Below, piece after piece: positions 36,367 through 47,905 of a stretch of DNA of 64,000 nucleotides. Below the pieces are notes generated by a model, which saw nothing but the letters and a program-made list of their open reading frames with translations, had not been told where the DNA came from and searched no databases. Made by a program: the position numbers and the translations under genes. The stretch is from Lineolata rhizophorae (taxonomy: Eukaryota > Ascomycota > Dothideomycetes > Lineolatales > Lineolataceae). Every line of letters begins with the position of its first letter. The first letter of the stretch is position 1. The DNA is taken from positions 421,916 through 485,915 of the forward strand of contig MU001690.1 of assembly GCA_010093515.1 (NCBI GenBank), given 5' to 3'.

Positions 36367-39300
36367 ATGAGGGCTTTCGTATCTGGTCATTATCGGTTTG
36401 TTCTCACTGCTTCAAATGCGCTACGGGACGACGACGCTGTTGTTCTTTGGGTTTAAAACTGGACGGGATGTTACTAGTGATGGCTTATTTTGCTGGGAGC
36501 TTACAGCGTTTGGCGATCACCGTGATGTCCTCCTACCCCCTTGGATATGAGGTTTGGATTTTCTTGTATATCGTTGGATTTCCACTGTTTATGACCTTTC
36601 GACTCATCTACGTTTTAAAAGTTTGACATTGGGAGGGACATTGATGGGTGGGCCTTAAGTCAGTTGCTAGACTGACTCGATCTTGTTTTTATTTCATACC
36701 CACATCCGAGGGTCAATGCTACGAAACTTTAATTCTGAATAAATACGTTTTCGATAATAAGAATTAGATCTCTTCCTCTGTACGCAGACATACCATGTTT
36801 AGTGACGGGTCCCGACTCATTGCAGTCTTCACTAGTACCACCGCCCAGTGCTCATGACGCAGGTACGTACAAAACAGCAGCTGGCGCACGGGAACACCAA
36901 ACGCACGGAATGGCCTTCCCCACAGATCTTCCCGCCCTTGGGTCAGATTAAGCCAAGCTTTTCGACCCGGGCCCATTCGGGAGTGCGGGGTAAGATGGCG
37001 TTTGTCCAGATCCCTCTAGGCACGGCTGAAGGACGTAGGGTTGCAGGTGGCTTGAACTCTCACATAGAGTTTGGCGTTGCGGGTCAAATCCGGAGGCCAT
37101 CAGTTCGGGTGGGCCCGTGGAACGGGTTCTGGCCGCTTCCCCGATGCGGCCACAACACGGGCTACCACCGCGGAGAATTTTATCGGAGGAATCCCCTTGA
37201 CATGGCTTCGACCTTATTTCGTGTTTTAAGGCATCCAACTTATGTAAAGTAATCGTTCACAAACACTCAATAAAGGCCAAGAGTTTGTCACTACCTAGGC
37301 GAGTTTTCATATGAGGTATGAACACGTATGCAGTGACGCTACTTTTCAAGTTACCGTTGAAAAGCACAGCAAGAAGTGTCATTTTCATCGGCCCCTTCAC
37401 ACTAAGTTCAATATGCTTTCGTCTATAGCATACATGTATGCCAATGAGAGCCATGTATAACTTTGCAAGCTGGACACATCAAGTGTTGACCTAACCAAGC
37501 GCAGCTCTGTTGATACTACAACAATCAACTAGTGATCAGAAAGCCGTCTAACGACTGAGCTACTTTGTGTCTACTTCGTACGCATGTACATTAAACGTTT
37601 CTAACGATCCCATCGGGTTCATAGCTCCAAGCCACTTCTACACCTAGTTGTTGGGCACAAGCCCTTTCCCTATATCGAAAATTTTCGCCGTCTCTTCCCT
37701 CCAGCCGCAGTCGACGCGCCAATGTTTAGCGGGCTGTCTCCACGGAACATCATGAAAAGCGATGACATAGGCTCGCACATGTACTTGCCTAGCCATAGTT
37801 TTCAATAGCCCGTCGGGCCGATTGCTACAGCCACCATTGACTACCGTAAGAGATTCGGAAATCAGCTCCCCAGCCTAGCCAGTATTGGGTCACTTTTGCT
37901 ACCCGCTTTAGCGGGCGGGATCTCCCAGAGAGGATGCACGGGAAAAGGGATGGCGACATCGCGGGCACCTAAGAGACAAGGTTCGTTGAGTGAAATCCGG
38001 GCATGAGGGCCAGACCACTTGGATCCAGAATGTCTCAACTGCCCAATGCTTGGCTGCATTAGAAGAGAGCCAATTGCGAGGCGGGCAGCGGAAGTATTCC
38101 CCTCAGAACGTTAGGCAAATTCCGGGAAAGCGGAATGCGCCGCCTGCAGCTTTCTCAACGACCGAAGCGACAGGAAGCTTCAAAAAGGGCATGACCAAGC
38201 GAGCCATTCAGAGCAAGCCACACGTGCAGCTTCAATAGTCGGGCTTGTCAAAACTTTGCGTCTGGAAGCAGGAGGTTATTTTTTTGCTTTGGAGTTTCCG
38301 GCCAAATAGCGTTCGGACCATTGACCCAATACAGGGGTAGGTCCGTAGCCGAAGCCGTTGGTGCAAGCCACAGAAGCACAAGCCTCAGCCGTTGAGCATC
38401 AACGTCATCCACTGCAACGCCTTTCACGACTTTCGGTCCCTCCTTGCTCTGCGTGCTGCCTTAGCACCTTAGAGGCTGCTTGTTGAGAGGTTGCTTGCGG
38501 TTGTTTGCAAGCAACATCTACAGTTCTACTTAAAAAGTAGCCGCCGAGTGTCGTATCTAATCATATTCATTTCACCAAACATCAAAATTTCCACTTCCAC
38601 ATGCATACGTAGTGCTCCTCCTAAGAATGCAGTCTTGGATCGACTTGGCTAGGGGTCGCAGCTGTAGCCAACCGATGTAGTGCCAAGTCTTAGAGGGAAA
38701 CCTGAATCGTGCAGTCTAATGTCTAGTGGCACTCAAAGTTCCTTCGTTGCCGGTTCCACAAAGCAACTCAATTTTACATCATGTCAAGAACTAGAATTTA
38801 GTGCAAATTATGCAATGTAGCAAGCAGTAATTTCATCTCCCAAGTCTCTAGCGAATAGTTTATGTACGAGTACTGTTATACACAGAGAACGATAGCTTTC
38901 AAGGTTACAGTTCTTAAGAAATTGATTTATAGAAAATATGTCGCCCTTCAGCACTCAGAATGTCGTATGGTAGACCTCGTCGAATGAAGTGCATCAAGCT
39001 AGCATCTCACTGAGATAGTCTAGTTACGATTCATGATATGTGTGGCTTGTGGTATAACATGAACACAGCACTCACTGTATCTGTGGACGAACCCGATCAT
39101 CCGCTTTAGTGAAGAGAGAGCATAAATTGCTGCCAGATGAGGTGACTAGCGGAGATTGCCAAGTCACTATTGACTCAGTCGTTGCGGTCAAGCCCGCCTG
39201 TCGACTCGGTTAGACATGTGCCACCACCTATCCGCCGACAAGGAATCTCAAGCCACATAGACCGACGATCTCTTCCTTCAGCAGGTTAAAACCCCGATGT

Positions 39301-39609
39301 TTAACGCAGCATTTATAGCCATGGATGCTGGCTTGAAAAGGGCAATTTCAGCATCAAAATGACGATCATTTTCTGGTATAACGGCTTTCGCTCAACTCCA
39401 CAACCATCATCTTCGTCACAGCTGTTACCTAGAATGAGAAAATTTCTTCGAGGCCAAGATATGACGCTATTTTGAGGAGAGTCTGTGGATATAAATATGT
39501 GTGTGGAATAGACAGTATCCGGTGTCAAAATCTACGAGAACTCTGTTTCGAACTCTAGAACTAGTCTATCTTGATTCAACAATTTCCTACCACTCAAAAA
39601 GTGCAAGAA
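36367..39609. other. Long gene-free region, 3.2 kb
   Basis: No exon can be supported. An open frame of 134 codons at 36848-37252 and one of 82 codons at 37990-38238 show no domain, signal peptide or splice logic. The last 700 nt are AT-rich and end in the promoter of the secreted-protein gene. Confidence 0.45.
39490..39497 (+). promoter_or_regulatory. TATA box of the small secreted protein gene
   Basis: tataaata, 120 nt before the ATG at 39610. The position is right for a fungal core promoter. Confidence 0.45.
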
Positions 39610-40345
39610 ATGAAATCTATCTTTCTGTCCGTGATTGCTCTTTTGGGCATCTTCTCCGCGGTAGCCTCTAGTGCTCCTGGACCCGTACCTCTCGCGAAAG
39701 CCAAGACTGAAGCTATCGAGCAGCGTCAGGAGGCTGATGCCTTTGCGATACTGGAGGACCTGTATTCTACCATTCAAGGGTCGACAGGCTCGATCAGTGC
39801 GTTTCTAAGGCTCTGCTGTTTTGTCGAAACTCATTTGATTGACACGCAACAACTACAGACTCGACCGCTGCCTCCATCGGCCCTGACACTGGCTTGATTG
39901 AAAATGGAACAGCGGTAGTTTCCTTCAATGATGCCATCAGCTCCATCACCTCGGCCATCGACGCTGCCACAGACGAGATCTCTGTTTTGGGTGCTGCCAA
40001 GAGACAGCGCGGTCTCGAGGCCCGCCAAAGCATTCCCGAGCTGGCGAACCTCATCTTCAACATCATCGTCGAGATCAACAGTTCGCTGAACAACATCATC
40101 GACCTCTTTGGCCTCGGTAGGTCCCCGCTTATCTCTTAATGTAGAGGTTTAATAGTTGCTGACGAGTTTTGTTGTTGAAAGGATCGATTATTCCTTCCAT
40201 TGGTCCGCTTACTATGGCCCTCTCGCGGCTGCTCTCGGCGCTTGCGGATGTGGTATACGAGGTTCTTGAGCTCGTGCAACAGCTTCTCAATAACCTTCTG
40301 AATGGACTAAGCGATGCGCTCGCCGGTTTGGACTTGCCATTCTAA
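39610..40345 (+). CDS. Small secreted protein, function unknown
   Basis: Exons 39610-39796, 39859-40116 and 40182-40345 give 202 residues. A clear signal peptide starts the chain (MKSIFLSVIALLGIFSAVAS). The mature part has few Cys, several N-glycosylation sequons (NST, NGT, NSS) and a possible Kex2 site (AAKRQR, near residue 120). The C-terminal 80 residues are a run of amphipathic, leucine-rich helices ending LAGLDLPF. The early part (ILEDLYSTIQGSTGSINST) faintly recalls hydrophobic-surface-binding HsbA-type proteins, but I cannot assign it. The gene sits alone between 3.2 kb and 0.8 kb without other genes. It could be a cell-surface protein or an effector; this is inference. Confidence 0.8.
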
Positions 40346-41110
40346 ACGACTGAGATGTTGGAACGGACGCAGTACATGTCTAGGTGTATATTTGCTCGAA
40401 GTAGAGCGTTGTTCAGCCACTTCGACAATTTGGCATCCGGGTGACGCCTCGGCTCGGTCGTTATCGAACGGGAACTGTGCAGAATGGGCTGCAGGATATA
40501 TAACAATCGTTTCAAGTGCAAGGCAGAAAATAGATCATGCTGCAACAAACAGTAAATCAAATAATACGCTGAAGCATTGATGCCGGTCTATTTCCGGCTG
40601 GAATCTTTTGACTGAGTGATTAAAAAAAGATCTGAAAGGCAAAAGAAGAGAGAAAAGTTATTGAGTAAGGCCGAAAGAATGAAAAGTTTGCCGCAATTTT
40701 CTGGTTGTGGTCCTCGGGGAGAAGGAGAGTGGCCCAAGTTCACTCGCTAACTGACTGACCTGGCACGCAGGAGACGGACCCTCCTGGAGCGACGATCGAT
40801 TTTTCGGCCGAGCTTCCTGTTTCGACCGAGGCGCCATGCCCGTTGCGGCAGTGGCGTCGTCACCGGTTGCCGTCGCGCGCCTTCACATGCAGCCATATGC
40901 CGAGGCATCGCGAGCCGAGCTGTGTGAGCAGCGACGAAACATCGTCGAGAGCATCTCGTGGCCGTCTGATTCTTCCCGCTGCCATACCGGCGCCCACTTC
41001 GAGCTCCCAACCCTCCTCGGCCTCGACCACCGCACGGCGCCGATCGCTTCTGCCACGCAAGTCTCCGCTCGCACAACATGGACAACGACTGAACGCAGCA
41101 GCCACCCACC
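40346..41110. other. Promoter region of the ABC transporter gene
   Basis: 765 nt. AT-rich at first, then GC-rich with a Pro/Arg-coding open frame that runs into the ABC gene in another phase. No separate gene is supported. Confidence 0.45.
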
Positions 41111-43770
41111 ATGGCCGTGCAATCGACGCTCCGTGGCGGCGACACTGCCGCGGCCGCTGCCGCCGACGACCCGCTCCTGCTGCTGTACCAGCACTACCGC
41201 GCGCGCCTGCAGTCCCGGCTGAGGCGCACGTCGCGCAGCACGAAGCTGCTGGCGACTGTGGCGCTCGCGCTGAGCATCGTCCTGGGCGGGTACGGGGCGC
41301 ACGCGCGGTGGCGGCGACGGCGGGCGGAGAAGGAGCGCGGCAAGCGGCTGCTGCGGCGCAATTCCGGCCTGAGGGGCAAGGACGGGTCGCGCACGATATA
41401 CGTGCCCTACCGGGACTCGACCGCGCGCGTCACGATCCATCCGACGAAGCCGACCACCTTCGACGCGCACCGACGGCTGTTCCTGCAGCCGCCGCGGGCG
41501 GCCGGCCTCGGCGACGGCGAGTATCCGCAGGTGCCGCCGCCGCAGACGAAGCCGGGGCTCAACCTGGCCTTCTTGCACCAGTTCCTGAGCCTGATGAACA
41601 TCATGATCCCGCGGTGGAACAGCAAGGAGACGGGCTTGTTGGTGAGCCACGGCATGTTCCTGGCGCTCCGGACGTACCTGTCGCTGCTGGTGGCGCGGCT
41701 GGACGGCGAGATCGTGCGGGACCTCGTCGCGGGCCAGGGGAGGGCCTTCCTCTGGGGGATCGTCAAGTGGTGTGGAATCGGCGGCTTCGCCTCGTACACA
41801 AACGCCATGATCAAGTTCCTGCAGAGCAAAGTGTCCATCGCGTTCCGCACGAGGCTGACGCGCTATATCCACGACCTCTATCTCAACGACCACCTCAACT
41901 ACTACAAGCTGTCCAACCTGGACGGCGGCGTCGGCCAGGGCGCCGACCAATTCATCACCCAAGACCTCACCCTCTTCTGCGCCTCGGCCGCCTCCCTCTA
42001 CTCCTCACTCGGCAAACCCTTTGTCGACCTTTGCGTCTTCAACTACCAGCTCTACCGTTCGCTTGGCCCGCTTGCCCTGAGCGGCCTGCTCGCGAACTAC
42101 ATCCTTACCGCAACTATCCTACGCCGGCTCTCGCCGCCGTTCGGGCGGCTCAAAGCCGTCGAGGGCCGGCGTGAGGGCGACTTTCGCGCTCTGCACGCGC
42201 GCCTCATTGCCAACGCTGAGGAGGTAGCGTTCTACGGCGGCGACGCTCTGGAGCGCACGTTCCTCGACCGCGGCTTCAAAGACTTGCGCGAGTGGATGGA
42301 GAAGATATACGGCCTGAAGATCCGTTACAACATGCTCGAGGATTTCGTCCTCAAGTACTCCTGGTCTGCGTTTGGATACCTCGTCACGTCGCTGCCGGTC
42401 TTCCTTCCCGCCTGGGGCGGTCTGGGCGGCGTCATAGAGCGGGCAAGCGGTGGCAGCAGCGACGAGACGATCACGGAGGAGCATGCCGCCCCATCGCCCG
42501 GCATGGGCGGCCGCGAGCGCGGTCGCATGCGCGACTTCATCACCAACAAGCGGTTGATGCTCTCGCTGGCCGACGCCGGCGGCCGCATCATGTATAGCAT
42601 CAAAGACCTGTCCGAGCTCGCCGGCTACACGTCGCGGGTGTACACGCTGATCAGCACGCTGCACCGGGTGCACGCGGACGCGTACTACCCGCCGCCGTCG
42701 GGCCCCGGGGCGGAGCTCTTCTCGCTCTGCGACGTGCAGGGCACGGTGCACAAGGGCTTCGACGGGGTGCGCATGGAGCACGTGCCCATGGTGGCGCCGG
42801 CGCTGTTCCCGCTCGGCGGCGACGAGCTGCTGCGCGAGCTCAGCTTCGTCGTGCGCCAGGGCGAGCACCTGCTCATCACGGGGCCCAACGGCGCGGGGAA
42901 GAGCGCCGTCGCCCGCATCGTCGCCGGGCTCTGGCCCGTCTATCGCGGCCTCGTGTCGCGGCCCCGCGGCGTCGGCGTCGACGGCATCATGTTCATCCCG
43001 CAGCGGCCGTACCTGTCGACGGGCACGCTGCGCGACCAGGTCATCTACCCGCACACCGCCGTCGACATGCAGGCCGCGGGCCGCCGCGACAGAGAACTAA
43101 GCGGCGTGCTCGAGGAGGCGAGGCTGGGATATCTCCCGGATAGGGAGGGTGGGTGGGACACGAGGAAGGAATGGAAGGACGTGTTGAGCGGCGGGGAGAA
43201 GCAGCGGATGGGTCTGGCGAGGCTGTTTTATCACGAGCCGCGGTACGCGGTCGTGGACGAAGCGACCAGCGCCGTGAGCGGCGACGTGGAGAGTTTGCTC
43301 TACGAGCGGGCGAAGGAGAAAGGGATCAGTAAGTTCCACGTCCTATTTTGCTCCCGCCATATGGGTTCATCCACTCATCGCATTATGATTTCCCGTGCTA
43401 ACCCTTCATTTCTCTCTTTTTCTTCCTAGCCCTCATCACAATGTCGACCCGCGCCTCCCTCAAGCGCCACCACACGTACACGCTCACGCTCGGCCTCGGC
43501 GAGAACGCCGACGAGTGGGAGCTCCAGCGCATCGGCACCGCCGATGAGCAGTCTACCGTCGACAAGGAGCTCGCCGCGCTGCGCGAGCAGCTGGCCAGGG
43601 TCGACGAGTGGAAGAGGCGGCGACGAGAGATCGACGAGGAGTTGGCGCGCGTCTGGGTCGAGGGCGGGGAGGAGCTGGGCGCGCCGGAGTACTTGGGGGA
43701 GGAGGCGGAGGTGAAGGGGGAGGGCGTGGGGGGTGAAGAGGGGGGAAAAGGCGGAATGGAGGCGAGCTAG
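41111..43770 (+). CDS. Peroxisomal ABC half-transporter (ABCD/Pxa type)
   Basis: Exons 41111-43328 and 43430-43770 give 852 residues. The layout is that of ABCD half-transporters, which import long-chain acyl-CoA into peroxisomes as dimers: a basic N terminus with a hydrophobic segment near residue 50, the membrane domain from about 140 to 490, and one nucleotide-binding domain from about 550. The EAA-like loop reads NAEEVAFYGGDALE near 366. Walker A is GPNGAGKSA (about 591-599), the signature LSGGEKQRMG (about 690) and Walker B YAVVDEATSAVS. The short second exon adds STRASLKRHHTYTLTLG, conserved after the ATPase in fungal Pxa proteins, then an acidic Gly/Glu tail. Whether this is the Pxa1 or the Pxa2 partner I cannot say. 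Confidence 0.94.
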
Positions 43771-44841
43771 AGGGACTAGGGTTGGCTTTAGGCAGGGAAA
43801 AATGTTGCGGCTGTTGGCACGTTAGACGAGGCGGCAGGCGCCGATGTAAGTTGGTTGTGATGGTTTCGCATTGTAAAGCTACATACAGTGGTGTGGGCTC
43901 TAAAGTTGTCAATGACGTGCTTTTTCCCCTGGCGTCTTCACTTGCATATATAGTTATGATCATGGGGGTTTGTTCGTCTCTTATAGCACCTGAGGCTAGT
44001 ACGGTGCTAGCCATCGTGGAGGTGATAGAATAGGTATCAGAATCTAGACTCGAAAGACAACGGCAAAACTTAGGAGAAAAGGATAGCTGATCGTGACGAA
44101 AATCTTTAGATTAGAAGGCTAAGTATGTTTCGCCGCAGACGTGATTGTGCGTAGCAGGGCACTCTGGGCACTGGTACTCCGTAGTAGTAATATAGTAGAA
44201 GACCTGAGATGAATCTCTGTAAAATCACACCCAGAGGCCGAATGTGCTCTTACCCTGCCACATTGCCCTAGGCGCCAAACCCAACATCAACCATGTAGGG
44301 CAAGCTAGAAATATGTATTCTGCTAGGAGGAGGAGAATGCACGTCGGCAAAGGCAAGAAGAGTCCAGAGCAAGCCCACTAGAAACGCCCGCCGTAGAACT
44401 AACAAACACAACTCAGCAGCAAATCTGCATGACACCACCACAGGAGAAGAGGACATGCAAGAAATCTCAGGATGATTTTGAACCGACCGAATTTGAACAC
44501 ATCAGAGAAGGCTTACTCCGGACAACTGTATCATTCTCGCGCTTTTATTTTGGAAGGGGACGTGGAAGGTGGTGGAAGGAGAGCTGAGAGTCTCCTTCCT
44601 GCTCATCCCATCCCCCTGCTTCGCCTGTGCATACCCGTACTCTTTGATCCCCTCGCAGTGCTGATGACTGAACAGTGACATATGCCCGCAACCAGCCGGC
44701 CGGCCTGCCAGCCAAAGCCAAAGCCAAAGCCGCAGCCGAACTAAAGAAAAATACCTCCCCGTACAGGGAGAGAAATGAGTCAACAATACCCCCCATAGCT
44801 CGCAATCTCCTCCGCCCAGCCCTCTCCCACACCCCCTCCCT
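43771..44841. other. Intergenic region between convergent genes
   Basis: 1.07 kb between the ABC transporter and epsin stop codons. A short gccaaa repeat lies at about 44702-44727. Open frames on either strand lack support. Confidence 0.45.
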
Positions 44842-45308
44842 TCACCCCAACAAATCATCCAGCCCACTACTCCCCGTCGTCCCCCTCTGCCCCCCTTGTT
44901 GCTGCTGCCCCTGCCCGCCCAAGCCAGCATACGGCCCGGCGGCCCCCCCGGCGGCGCCTCCTCCGGCCGCGGCCCCCCAGATCCCCGCGCTCGTCTTCTG
45001 CTTGCCCATCTCCGCCATCGACATGCCCTTGGGCTGGGGCGTGGCGCCCTTCCTGATGCCCGTGCCGGCCAGCAAGTCGCTGAAGGCGTCGCCCGAGGCG
45101 CCGGCGGCGGCCCCGGCCGGCTTGCCGCCCGCGGGGCGCGTCCCGGCGCCGGCGCCGCCGAGGCCCGGCGAGGCCATGCCGACGCCAGCGGGCGTGGAAG
45201 TGGATGTGCCCGGGGTGGAGGAGGGCGCGCCCGCCGGCACGGAGCCGAAGTAGTTGGGCTGCGTGGCCTGGTATCCCGCGGGGACCGGAGCGGGCTTCGC
45301 GAAGGCCG

Positions 45309-45346
<38 letters not shown>

Positions 45347-46890
45347 TGCCGTTGCTGCGGTTGTGCGGGCTGGGTCGGCGGCGGGGAGAATGCGGAGCCG
45401 GACGCGGGGGTCGACGACACGGACGAGAAGAGGTCGTTCAGGTTGGACGATGGCGCCGCGGATACAGGCTGCGGCTGTGCGAGGTGCGTCGACGACGACG
45501 TCGTGGCCGTCGAGACGGGTGGCGGGATGGTGCCGAAGGCGCCGGCGGCGCCGCCCGTCGGCGCGGTCATGGCCGGTCTTGACGCCGACGCGGCCGCAGC
45601 CGCAGCCGCAGCGGCCGGCGTCGCGGACTGGAAGTCGTCGAAGTCGTCGTCATCGTTGCCCGCGGCTCCCGGGACGGACAGCTTGCCGGCGGCCGAGGAA
45701 CTCGGTGCGACCGGTGGGGCAGGCTCGTCGAAGTCGAATAGGTCGACCTCTGGCTGCTTGGGCTTAGGCGGCTCGGACTTTCTGGCGGCCTCGCGTCGCG
45801 GCGTGGATGTCGACGAGGCCGCGCCGCCTGCGTCGTTGCGCCGTCGGCTAGGCGGCGCCACGGCACCCTCGTCGTACTCGTCGTACTCCTCATAGCGGTC
45901 GCGGTGCCGCTGCGTGTCCGAGAAGCCGGACGACATACCGCCGCCGCCACCACCACCGAAGCCGCCACCGTCGCCGTAGACGCCGCCGCTATAGCCGCCG
46001 AAGCCGGCGTCATCGCTGCCGAAGCCGCCGTATCTGCTTCCGCCGCCGCCGCCTAGGCCGCCCATAGTGGCACCTAGGCCACCCGCGACGCCGCCGTACT
46101 TGTTGCGCGTGGCGCGGGCCTTCTTGCGCTCGGCGCGGATGCGGTCCACGTCGGAGAGCAGCTCGGCCAGCTCCTTGGAGCGGTTGCGCACGTTGATGCC
46201 CTGGTCCTTGCCGTTCTGGTCGATGAAGTGGAACTGGCGGAGCATCTTGAGGAGGGAGAGGTGGGAGCGCGCGTCGTCGATGACGCGCTCGGAACCGTTC
46301 TTGACGAGGAATTCGAGGAGTTGGAGGGCCTGCGGGGAGAGCGCAATTTTATCTTAGCATGGGCGCCAGGAACGGTGGGAGATGCAATGCTACATCGCTG
46401 TCTGCCGGCGCATACCTTGTATATTTGCCGCCACTCCTCGGCCGATTTTTCGGTAAAGCGCTTGTAGATCATGGGCATGATCTCGTTCAGAAGCTGACTG
46501 CGAAGGGCCGTAAGCCAGATTTCCAAAAATCGAGGCGGATCGAGGCGTTCATACTAGTTGTAGGTGCCATTGGCGATCTCCTGCATAAGGGTCGACGATG
46601 CTCCCCAGGGTTCATTATTCGTCGCCTCTCGGACCTACGAAGACGGCATGAGCTAAGGACTCGCGCGGGGGAAATATGTGCGTGCCAACCTTGGCCTCCA
46701 TCTCGGTGTAGTTCATGACAGCTGGCAAAGGAGGGGAGGCACACAATTAGCACTTCGGTCTGACAAGGCGACCGCCAGCCCAAATTGTGCGGAGAAAAGC
46801 GGACTTACCATTCTGGACCTTGCGCACGCCGGCCTTGAGGTCGTAGAGGCTCAGGTTGCTGACCTGATCCTTGAGGTTGCTGAAATCCAT
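44842..46890 (-). CDS. ENT3: Epsin-like ENTH protein, Ent3/epsinR type
   Basis: Exons 46809-46890, 46690-46721, 46555-46634, 46416-46497 and 44842-46329 on the minus strand give 587 residues. The ENTH domain fills about residues 1-150 (SLYDLKAGVRKVQNAVMNYTE, VREATNNEPWGASS, YKRFTEKSAEEWRQIYKALQLL, DQGINVRNR, RAERKKARATRNKYGGVAGG), closest to Ent3 and epsinR. These bind PtdIns phosphates and SNAREs on Golgi and endosome membranes. The tail is Gly-, Ala- and Gln-rich with the acidic Phe motif DDFDDFQSA at about 317-325, which fits gamma-ear binding by AP-1 or GGA adaptors, and ends in LDDLLG. A polyglutamine tract lies near 415-435. Exon 2 is only 32 nt. Four of five exons encode the ENTH fold. 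Confidence 0.93.
45310..45342. repeat. CTG trinucleotide repeat, 11 copies
   Basis: Eleven uninterrupted CTG units on the plus strand, with imperfect copies beyond. On the coding strand it is CAG and encodes the polyGln tract of the epsin. Likely to vary in length between strains. Confidence 0.9.
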
Positions 46891-47905
46891 GGCGGCGAGG
46901 GGGGTTGCGGCGGAGGGCTAGGAGGCGGGATCGGGGCTGGAGAGCCGGAGGTGCAAGCTGTCGACAAGCAGCAGTCCGCAATCTGTTTTATTGAGGCCCG
47001 GCGTGGCGGCGGATGCGAGGTCACGTGACACTGCGAATCTGCTGCGCCTGGGAGAATCGGCGAACGGGAAGAGAGGGCTTGCTCGCTGAGGAGCGAGAGA
47101 GGGAGCGAGAACAAGGCCGCACAGGTGGCAGGGAGCGCTCGAGAAGCGGACACGCAGCACGGCCGCTGTCGAGGTGCTGGCCCAAGGGGTTTCTCGATGC
47201 GCTCCGGCGGGCTTGGCGGGAAGCACGTGAAACCCGAATGGCCCATGCTCCCGACGTTTTCTGACGGGCCCGGAGACGGTTCGTGATCGCACGGGAATCA
47301 CCGACGCTCGCAATCCATCAGACCGAGCGGCGCCCTCGGCCTGCCAATCCCGCATCTGGTCTTGTTTCCGCTTCCCTTTGCCTGCTTGTCGCCCGTTGTA
47401 CGATTGTCTGCGACCGCCTCGGCGCCGCAATTCTGCGCCCTCCGCCGGGACAGCGACGCAGCAGATCGCTCCCCGGCCGCCTCGAGCCCGAGCCGATCCG
47501 GAGCTCGGCGGGCCTGCGACACAGCGGTGGGCAGGCATACCGACCATAGCGCTTACGTTGCAGCCCAACTGCCACGGCGGTTGCTGCGGTAGGGAGAGGC
47601 ACTCGGGAGGTGCTTTGGCAAGGTGAGCAACGGCAGACGACGCCCCTCCCGCTCCATGGCCCGTCCTCCCGGCCTCCCTCCCCTCCGCACAGGGCCGGCC
47701 TGCCCCAGCCCCGGGGCCCCTTGGCTGCGGCGGCATGCGGGAAGATGGGGGGAGGGCGAGGGGGCGTGCCAGGCGTGGAGCCACGCAGCAGCCGGAACGG
47801 GTCGCTAATGGCGCCGAGGCGCGTGCGCGCAAGCGGGAGGCGAAGACTGACGGCCCTGGAAGCGGCAACCCGGCCCAGCTGCCTGGCCACTGCCCCGCCA
47901 TCGCC
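46891..47905. promoter_or_regulatory. Divergent promoter region, epsin and cyclophilin
   Basis: 1.0 kb, GC-rich throughout, with overlapping open frames on all phases that I take as composition effects. It must hold both promoters. The cyclophilin is expected to need two transcription start sites, one before 47906 and one between 47906 and 48071. Confidence 0.5.

Noticed and set aside
40883-41962. Long antisense open frame (359 codons) over the ABC transporter
   Set aside because: GC-rich shadow of the coding strand; the sense protein has all ABC motifs.
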